NCBI GenBank assembly: GCA_018968785.1
Contig: JAGWZN010000058.1
Span: 1 to 5,538, forward strand
From: Patescibacteria group bacterium
GTDB taxonomy: Bacteria; Patescibacteriota; UBA1384; CAILIB01
Direction of reading: 5' to 3'
Length of the DNA: 5,538 bases
How positions within the stretch are numbered: the first letter of the stretch is position 1; every line of letters begins with the position of its first letter. Position numbers and translations under genes: made by a program. This document shows, in pieces, positions 1 to 3,217 of this stretch. The notes beneath the pieces were generated by a model. That model ran no database searches. It was not told where the DNA came from and worked only from the letters and a program-made list of their open reading frames with translations.

Positions 1-1052
1 TTAATGCTCTGGTTCGAAACGGTCAGGCGGCGGCCAGCAACTATCCCTTTTGTACCATCGATCCGAACGTAGGCATTGTTGAGGTTCCGGATAGTCGCCT
101 AGGCGAGTTAGCAGCTATCACACATCCGGAAAAGATCATTCCCGCCGCGATTGAGTTTGTGGATATCGCCGGCATCATTAAGGGAGCCGCCACCGGCGAG
201 GGGCTTGGCAATAAGTTCCTCAGCAATATCCGGGAGACCGCCGCTATTCTCCTGGTGGCGCGGTTTTTTGAGAATCCGGATGTCATCCATGTCAGCGGAA
301 AGATTGATCCGAAATCTGATCTGGAAACCGTACTCTTGGAATTGATTTTAGCCGATCTGGAAACGGTCGGCCGCGCTAAAGAACGATACGGAAAAGCGGC
401 TCGGGGAAGTGATAAACAAGCGGTAGCTGCTCTGGATTTTCTTGATAGGATATACGCCTGTTTGGAAAAAGAACAACCCGCCTCTACTGTTAAGCCGCAA
501 CAGGAAGTAGATTTTCAAGTTATACAGGAACTGCAGTTACTCACCGCCAAACCGATGCTGGTAATTGCCAATCTAGCGGAAGATCAGATTAGCACTACCG
601 CCGTTGAGCTGTTCAACACCTACCATCTCGGCACCCTTATTCCTTCGGCTGACTGGATTATCCCGATCTGCGCCAAAATTGAAGCGGAACTGGCGACGTT
701 AGACCAAACCGACCAGCAGGAGTTTCTGACGACATACGGACTTGACGAGTCCGGACTAGTCCGCTTAGTCAAAAGTGCCTATCATCTACTTGGATTACAG
801 ACCTATTTCACGGCCGGACCGAAGGAAGTACGCGCCTGGACTATCCGCCAAGGCGCCAAAGCGCCGGTAGCGGCCGGGGTTATTCATACGGATTTTGAGA
901 AGGGATTTATCCGCGCCGAGGTTATCGCCTACGCTGACTACGTTGCCTACGCGGGCGAAGCGGGATCCAGAGAAGCGGGCAAACTCCGCCTGGAGGGTAA
1001 GGAGTACACCGTGCAGGACGGCGATGTCATGCATTTTCGGTTTAATGTTTAG
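1..1052 (+). CDS. ychF: YchF/OLA1-family ATP/GTP-binding protein, 5' truncated by window edge
   Basis: This is a ribosome-associated P-loop NTPase of the Obg-related YchF family, a cytoplasmic protein linked to translation and stress responses. The reading frame has full codons from base 3 and ends with TAG at 1050-1052, giving 349 residues. The first visible residues (NAL, probably preceded by F) match the end of the family's GKSTLFNAL Walker A, so about 19 N-terminal residues are missing. Visible motifs are the family signature NYPFCTIDPNVG, the G3 motif DIAG (nt 162-173) followed by GEGLGNKFLSNIRE, and the G4 position NLAE (nt 570-581). The NxxE form of G4, in place of NKxD, is the known reason this family prefers ATP. 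A helical insertion follows G3, and the last 85 or so residues form the TGS domain, including HTDFEKGFIRAEV. The frame is intact. Identification is near certain. Confidence 0.97.
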   Translation, partial: NALVRNGQAAASNYPFCTIDPNVGIVEVPDSRLGELAAITHPEKIIPAAIEFVDIAGIIKGAATGEGLGNKFLSNIRETAAILLVARFFENPDVIHVSGKIDPKSDLETVLLELILADLETVGRAKERYGKAARGSDKQAVAALDFLDRIYACLEKEQPASTVKPQQEVDFQVIQELQLLTAKPMLVIANLAEDQISTTAVELFNTYHLGTLIPSADWIIPICAKIEAELATLDQTDQQEFLTTYGLDESGLVRLVKSAYHLLGLQTYFTAGPKEVRAWTIRQGAKAPVAAGVIHTDFEKGFIRAEVIAYADYVAYAGEAGSREAGKLRLEGKEYTVQDGDVMHFRFNV

Positions 1053-1070
1053 AACCTGTTTTAGCAAATC

Positions 1071-1099
1071 AAAAAGAGCCTGGGGCGAGGCTCTTTTTT
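1071..1099. terminator. Bidirectional intrinsic terminator between ychF and the convergent 67-aa gene
   Basis: A perfect 10-bp stem (1071-1080 with 1089-1098) encloses an 8-nt loop. Its ends are A5 on the left and T6 on the right, so either strand reads as a GC-rich hairpin core followed by U residues. It lies 18 bp after the ychF stop and 23 bp beyond the stop of the convergent minus-strand gene, and can end transcription of both. Confidence 0.9.
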
Positions 1100-1121
1100 A
1101 GGTCATAAGACCGGAGAACAA

Positions 1122-1325
1122 TTAAACAACGGCAAAGACGGCACCAGTGACAACCGCCAGCACCAAAACGCTGGCCATACTGATCGCTTCAAAAGCGCTC
1201 AGGTTATTGTAATCGACGTGGCGGTCGCTTACAAACGTATAAGATTTCAGTAAAGGATGCACTTTAGCGGGAGCATCTGGCTGCTCCTGCACGGCATCAA
1301 CCTTTACTTGAGTCGGGGTTTTCAT
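1122..1325 (-). CDS. Small membrane protein, 67 aa, C-terminal single span
   Basis: I do not recognise a named family. The 67-residue product has a hydrophilic N-terminal 45 residues (MKTPTQVKVDAVQEQPDAPA, then a HPLLKSYTF segment and a DRHVDYNN stretch). A single strongly hydrophobic segment of about 20 residues, rich in Ala and Val, reaches the last residue, so it resembles a tail-anchored or C-tail membrane protein. The start is well supported: AAGGAGG lies 5 nt upstream, and a near-consensus sigma-70 promoter lies about 110 bp upstream of the ATG. The promoter and Shine-Dalgarno quality suggest high expression. It converges on ychF and shares its terminator. The gene upstream on the same strand (109 aa) may read through, but this gene has its own promoter. 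That it is a real gene is likely; its function is unknown. Confidence 0.82.
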   Translation of the reverse strand: MKTPTQVKVDAVQEQPDAPAKVHPLLKSYTFVSDRHVDYNNLSAFEAISMASVLVLAVVTGAVFAVV

Positions 1326-1330
1326 AAAAA

Positions 1331-1337
1331 CCTCCTT
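1331..1337 (-). promoter_or_regulatory. Strong Shine-Dalgarno for the 67-aa gene
   Basis: On the minus strand this reads AAGGAGG, separated from the ATG (1325-1323) by five A residues. It is the only convincing Shine-Dalgarno in the window and fixes the start of the 67-aa protein. Confidence 0.9.
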
Positions 1338-1403
1338 CTATCGGAATATTTTATTTTTATTTTTATTTGGACGATATATAGTTCTTCGTCCTTTTTCCGA
1401 TAG
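1338..1403 (-). promoter_or_regulatory. Foldable 5' leader of the 67-aa gene (nested inverted repeats)
   Basis: A perfect 9-bp inverted repeat (1338-1346 with 1395-1403) encloses a second 6-bp inverted repeat (GGACGA/TCGTCC, 1369-1374 with 1386-1391, 11-nt loop). On the minus strand the outer left arm begins at the predicted transcript 5' end, and the outer right arm ends one nucleotide before the AAGGAGG. An A-rich stretch (1350-1367 on the mRNA strand) remains single-stranded. The fold would tie up the mRNA 5' end and present the ribosome site next to a helix. A role in mRNA stability or translation control is an inference. Confidence 0.6.
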
Positions 1404-1407
1404 CTAC

Positions 1408-1436
1408 AGTATATCTCATCCGGCCTAATCTGTCAA
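1408..1436 (-). promoter_or_regulatory. Near-consensus sigma-70 promoter for the 67-aa gene
   Basis: On the minus strand, TTGACA (1436-1431, perfect -35) is followed after exactly 17 nt by TATACT (1413-1408, 5 of 6 for the -10). The expected transcript start is near 1400-1402, giving a leader of about 75 nt before the ATG. This is the strongest promoter in the window. Confidence 0.88.
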
Positions 1437-1474
1437 GCTGGGTAACCGGCTCGAAATCAATCGGTCTGATCGAC

Positions 1475-1804
1475 CTAGAGACGCAGAAAAGAGGTCAGCC
1501 GTTCGCCCGCGTGAGAAAGAAGGATTGTCTTATCGTTAGTTAAATACAAGACGACCAGGAGCAAGGCAACCAGCAAAAGGAGGAGGCTGATCTTAAGGAT
1601 ATCGCTCCGGATATACTCGGTCTGGATATCCAACGGACTGAGATTCTTTTGGTTAGCGGCCACGGCATTCGATACCGTCGGTGCCTTCGCCACACCGCCA
1701 CCCGCCAAGGACGCGGGAATAATCTCGCGCGGCTTTTGCGGCGCCCTGTTTTGACCCGTCGCTTGCGACCGGCGGTTCTTCTTGTTTCGACTTTTTTGTC
1801 CCAT
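1475..1804 (-). CDS. Small single-span membrane protein with basic N-terminus, 109 aa
   Basis: No named family is recognised. The first 27 residues are very rich in Lys, Arg, Asn and Gln (MGQKSRNKKNRRSQ and onward), followed by a low-complexity Ala/Gly linker. About residues 55-70 (LSPLDIQTEYIRSDILK) are amphipathic, and a Leu/Val-rich transmembrane segment spans about residues 71-88. A short tail of about 20 residues ends in LTSFLRL. The positive-inside rule predicts the basic part in the cytoplasm and the tail outside. The layout resembles short conserved membrane proteins I associate with Patescibacteria, but that is memory, not a search. There is no Shine-Dalgarno before the ATG at 1804-1802, and no better in-frame start is visible. 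It is divergent from the tRNA/secG cluster. Bases between its TAG stop and the next promoter (1437-1474) hold only a weak 4-bp hairpin with no T-tract. Confidence 0.75.
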   Translation of the reverse strand: MGQKSRNKKNRRSQATGQNRAPQKPREIIPASLAGGGVAKAPTVSNAVAANQKNLSPLDIQTEYIRSDILKISLLLLLVALLLVVLYLTNDKTILLSHAGERLTSFLRL

Positions 1805-1879
1805 AGGATCTATTTACTGATTGTTTCCAATTAACCAGTTTTTCAAAAGAGAGGCAAGCAACCAGCCGACCGGCTCTTA

Positions 1880-1908
1880 TTTACAGATTTCCCCAAATCG
1901 GGTAAAGT
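1880..1908 (+). promoter_or_regulatory. Candidate sigma-70 promoter of the tRNA/secG cluster
   Basis: TTTACA (1880-1885, 5 of 6 for the -35), a 17-nt spacer and TAAAGT (1903-1908, 4 of 6 for the -10) would start transcription near 1915, about 17 nt before tRNA-Gly. Spacing is ideal but the -10 is moderate. It lies in the divergent gap next to the 109-aa gene, for which no comparably good promoter was found. Confidence 0.5.
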
Positions 1909-1914
1909 AGGAAT

Positions 1915-1933
1915 GCGTTGCAGGGCAACACGC
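1915..1933 (+). other. Small hairpin in the tRNA-Gly 5' leader
   Basis: GTTGC (1917-1921) pairs with GCAAC (1925-1929) across a 3-nt loop. With a bulged A1930 the stem can extend to GCG (1915-1917) pairing with CGC (1931-1933), which takes in the first two bases of tRNA-Gly. It may guide, or compete with, RNase P processing of the 5' leader; that role is inferred. Confidence 0.4.
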
Positions 1934-2005
1934 GGGTATCGTATACCGGTATTATGTCACCTTGCCATGGTGGAGAAACGGGTTCGACTCCCGTTACCCG
2001 CTCCA
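1932..2005 (+). tRNA. tRNA-Gly(GCC), CCA encoded
   Basis: This is a glycine tRNA reading GGC/GGU. The acceptor stem GCGGGTA/TACCCGC is perfect, with discriminator T2002 and encoded CCA 2003-2005. The anticodon stem TCACC/GGTGG (one terminal T.G) carries loop TTGCCAT with anticodon GCC at 1964-1966. The T arm is ACGGG/CCCGT with loop TTCGACT. The D stem is weak (G.T at one end, T.T mismatch at the other). It is the first gene of the tRNA-Gly, tRNA-Cys, secG run. Confidence 0.95.
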
Positions 2006-2033
2006 ATTTGATCCATGTAGCGACCCTGGCTGC

Positions 2034-2108
<75 letters not shown>

Positions 2109-2114
2109 AAATAT

Positions 2115-2336
2115 ATGATTGTACTGCAAGTTATTGACGTTATCATTTCTGTTCTGCTGATGGCCGTCATTCTTCTACAACAGCGGGGGAGCGGTCTGGG
2201 AGACGCTTTTGGTGATACCGGCGCTGTCTACACCAGCCGTCGGGGAGCGGAAAAGATTCTGTTTTATTTGACAATCGTGTTTGGTATCAGCTTTGTGGTT
2301 TTGGCTCTTCTCCAGATTATTCTGGTCAAATCCTAA
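2115..2336 (+). CDS. secG: SecG, preprotein translocase subunit
   Basis: SecG is the small auxiliary subunit of the SecYEG protein-conducting channel in the cytoplasmic membrane, aiding SecA-driven export. The product is 73 residues, normal for a minimal SecG. It has two membrane spans (about residues 3-21 and 48-70) joined by a cytoplasmic loop with the family signature LLQQRGSGLGDAFGDTGAVY, followed by TSRRGAEK before the second span. The ATG at 2115 is the only plausible start. It lies 6 nt (AAATAT) after the CCA of tRNA-Cys, so there is no room for a Shine-Dalgarno outside the tRNA itself. The gene is embedded in a same-strand tRNA run and probably co-transcribed with it. The stop overlaps a tandem 7-bp repeat (AAATCCT twice, 2328-2341). 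tRNA-Leu begins 17 nt after the stop. Confidence 0.93.
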   Translation: MIVLQVIDVIISVLLMAVILLQQRGSGLGDAFGDTGAVYTSRRGAEKILFYLTIVFGISFVVLALLQIILVKS

Positions 2337-2353
2337 ATCCTAAAGCGGTTCCT

Positions 2354-2440
2354 GCCGGGATGGTGAAATTGGTAGACACGCTAGCTTCAGGTGCTAGTAA
2401 TGGCAACATTGTGGAGGTTCGAGTCCTCTTCCCGGCACCA
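2354..2440 (+). tRNA. tRNA-Leu(CAG), CCA encoded
   Basis: This is a class II leucine tRNA reading CUG. The acceptor stem GCCGGGA/TCCCGGC is perfect, discriminator A2437, CCA 2438-2440. Anticodon stem CTAGC/GCTAG holds loop TTCAGGT with CAG at 2388-2390. A long variable arm (TAATGGCAACATTGT) has its own short stem, as expected for Leu. T loop TTCGAGT sits on stem GAGG/CCTC. A 15-bp hairpin starts at the very next base. Confidence 0.96.
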
Positions 2441-2474
2441 GACAGAAAATCATAAAGCATTATGGTTTTCTGTC
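2441..2474 (+). repeat. 15-bp hairpin directly after tRNA-Leu CCA
   Basis: Bases 2441-2455 (GACAGAAAATCATAA) pair with 2460-2474 through 15 continuous pairs, one of them T.G, across the loop AGCA. It begins immediately after the encoded CCA and has no following T-tract, so it does not look like a standard terminator. It may be a processing or stability element of the polycistronic tRNA transcript. Confidence 0.8.
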
Positions 2475-2498
2475 TGAGCGACTAGAGAAGATAGATCT

Positions 2499-2573
2499 GC
2501 CGAACTAGCTCATTGGTAGAGCGAGGGCCTGAAGAGCCTTGCGTACCCAGTTCGATTCTGGGGTTCGGCACCA
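2499..2573 (+). tRNA. tRNA-Phe(GAA), CCA encoded
   Basis: This is a phenylalanine tRNA. The acceptor stem GCCGAAC/GTTCGGC is perfect, discriminator A2570, CCA 2571-2573. The D arm is GCTC...GAGC. The anticodon loop CTGAAGA carries GAA at 2531-2533 on stem AGGGC/GCCTT, with one G.T pair. The T stem CCCAG/CTGGG carries loop TTCGATT. Only a weak AT-rich 5-bp hairpin (2573-2577 with 2582-2586) follows the CCA. Confidence 0.96.
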
Positions 2574-2610
2574 TAATATTTATTATTGTCTTATCAAAGC
2601 CGGTAATCAT

Positions 2611-2686
2611 GGGCGGTTAGCTCAGTTGGTAGAGCGCCTCGTTTACACCGAGGAGGTCAGAGGTTCGAGCCCTCTACCACCCACCA
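2611..2686 (+). tRNA. tRNA-Val(TAC), CCA encoded, with C4.A69 acceptor mismatch
   Basis: This is a valine tRNA. D arm GCTC...GAGC, anticodon stem CCTCG/CGAGG with loop TTTACAC (TAC at 2644-2646), variable AGGTC, T stem AGAGG/CCTCT with loop TTCGAGC, discriminator A2683 and CCA 2684-2686 all fit. The acceptor stem GGGCGGT/ACCACCC contains one non-pairing position, C2614 (position 4) opposite A2679 (position 69). The gene is otherwise canonical and probably functional. Its last 22 bases, from the T loop to the CCA, plus 4 flanking bases are repeated at 2789-2814. Confidence 0.93.
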
Positions 2687-2690
2687 AATA
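2665..2690 (+). repeat. 26-bp direct repeat, copy 1 (3' end of tRNA-Val)
   Basis: This segment runs from the second T of the T loop through T stem, acceptor 3' strand and CCA, plus AATA. It is identical over 26 bp to 2789-2814. The position is the usual attB/attL location for tRNA-targeting tyrosine integrases, but no integrase gene is in the window. Confidence 0.9.
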
Positions 2691-2724
2691 AATAGGTACA
2701 ACTGAATGTTGTGCCTATTTATTT
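2686..2724 (+). repeat. 16-17-bp hairpin directly after tRNA-Val CCA
   Basis: Bases 2686-2702 pair with 2708-2724 through 17 continuous pairs (the first uses the CCA's final A; 16 without it), with one T.G and a TGAAT loop. There is no T-tract after it. It matches the placement and design of the hairpin after tRNA-Leu, although the two sequences differ. Confidence 0.8.
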
Positions 2725-2733
2725 GAATGAAAA

Positions 2734-2801
2734 GTAGAGGGCGAGAGTCCCACACTGCCGTAGGCTGGTTCTTGATAAAGAACTATAATCGAGCCCTCTA
2801 C
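2734..2801 (+). other. Foldable 68-nt segment closed by an inverted copy of the tRNA-Val T-stem region
   Basis: GTAGAGGGC (2734-2742) is the exact reverse complement of GCCCTCTAC (2793-2801), which lies inside repeat copy 2. It also matches 2669-2677 inside the tRNA. Within this 9-bp closing stem is an 8-bp hairpin (2766-2773 with 2778-2785, one G.T, loop GATA). A small structured RNA, or a remnant of the insertion that duplicated the tRNA end, are both possible. No open reading frame of note is present. Confidence 0.45.
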
Positions 2802-2814
2802 CACCCACCAAATA
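2789..2814 (+). repeat. 26-bp direct repeat, copy 2 (partial tRNA-Val 3' end)
   Basis: This is a perfect copy of 2665-2690, including part of the T loop, the 3' T-stem strand, the acceptor 3' strand ACCACCC, A and CCA (2808-2810). The upstream bases (ACTATAA) do not supply the 5' T-stem strand, and there is no partner for the acceptor strand, so this is a tRNA fragment, not a gene. It fits an attR-like remnant of a site-specific insertion, or a short duplication. Confidence 0.9.
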
Positions 2815-2817
2815 CAT

Positions 2818-2851
2818 AGAGGACGGACAGGCCGGCCTCTTTTTTGTTTTT
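2818..2851 (+). terminator. Intrinsic terminator of the tRNA/secG cluster
   Basis: AGAGGACGG (2818-2826) pairs with CCGGCCTCT (2832-2840) with one internal A.G mismatch and the loop ACAGG. It is followed by T5, G, then T5. It sits after the last tRNA-derived sequence and before the next protein gene. Confidence 0.82.
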
Positions 2852-2872
2852 ACAAGAAGCATGGAGTAAAAT
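2844..2872 (+). promoter_or_regulatory. Candidate promoter giving a leaderless mRNA for the 111-aa gene
   Basis: TTGTTT (2844-2849), a 17-nt spacer and TAAAAT (2867-2872, 5 of 6 for the -10) place the transcript start near 2879-2880, two or three bases before the ATG at 2882. No Shine-Dalgarno is present before that ATG. The -35 overlaps the preceding terminator's T-tract. Confidence 0.5.
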
Positions 2873-2881
2873 AACCTTACC

Positions 2882-3217
2882 ATGCAACCTATCTTTCGAT
2901 ACTGGTATCTCCAAAGTCCCGGTTGGTTTTATTCCGCGTTTTTAAGAAGTATCCAAGAATTTGAAAATGTGCTGGCGGTGGGCGATACGTTTCGAAACCT
3001 CGGCAAACCGCTTTTTCAAGACTATACCATACAAGGAAGAATTATCGGCTTTTTCCTCCGTATGGCCAGAATCGGGTTGGGCGGCTTTATCTTCCTCTTA
3101 GTCGCTTTGGTATACATCGCCACTTTTGTCCTCTGGATGGTTTTTCCGCTTATCTGCCTACTCAGCTTACTCGGATCGGTGCTCGGATATGTTCCCGCCT
3201 TTAGCGCGCTGCCATGA
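2882..3217 (+). CDS. Two-span membrane protein, 111 aa, partner gene of the AAA+ ATPase
   Basis: No named family is recognised. An aromatic N-terminal third (MQPIFRYWYLQSPGWFYSAF) leads to a soluble stretch of about 30 residues ending FQDYTIQGRIIGFFLRMARIG. Two hydrophobic segments follow at about residues 63-85 and 86-105, so the C-terminal half is membrane-embedded. The stop TGA (3215-3217) overlaps the next gene's ATG (3214-3216) as ATGA, a strong sign of translational coupling and a shared role. No Shine-Dalgarno precedes the ATG, and the candidate promoter predicts a leaderless mRNA. I recall similar small membrane proteins beside Clp-like ATPases in Patescibacteria, but this is not verified. 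A membrane partner, adaptor or anchor for the ATPase is the most reasonable inference. Confidence 0.8.
   Translation: MQPIFRYWYLQSPGWFYSAFLRSIQEFENVLAVGDTFRNLGKPLFQDYTIQGRIIGFFLRMARIGLGGFIFLLVALVYIATFVLWMVFPLICLLSLLGSVLGYVPAFSALP

Noticed and set aside
151..345. Open frames overlapping ychF on both strands (41-286 minus, 108-290 minus, 151-345 plus, 795-1067 minus, 895-1101 plus)
   Set aside because: They lie within the strongly conserved ychF frame, have no family-like features and are explained as shadow frames.
1437..1474. Terminator for the 109-aa gene
   Set aside because: Only a 4-bp GGTC/GACC hairpin is present without a T-run, so termination here is unsupported.
1649..1834. 61-aa plus-strand frame over the 109-aa gene
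   Set aside because: It is Arg/Leu-rich shadow sequence of the minus-strand gene, with no start signal and no domain-like pattern.
1805..1860. Promoter for the 109-aa minus-strand gene
   Set aside because: The best pair (TTGCCT-N17-TTAATT on the minus strand) matches only 4 and 3 of 6 consensus bases, too weak to report.
1862..1873. Palindrome AGCCGACCGGCT as a terminator
   Set aside because: The stem is only 4-5 bp, the T-tract is poor, and no gene ends upstream on the plus strand.
2328..2341. Tandem 7-bp repeat AAATCCT at the secG stop
   Set aside because: Two short copies are compatible with chance or slippage; no function is indicated.
2789..2810. A second tRNA-Val gene
   Set aside because: Only the 3' 22 bases are present; the 5' acceptor, D arm, anticodon arm and 5' T-stem strand are missing.
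2665..2814. CRISPR array
   Set aside because: There are only two repeat copies, and the repeat is a tRNA 3' end; no cas genes are present.
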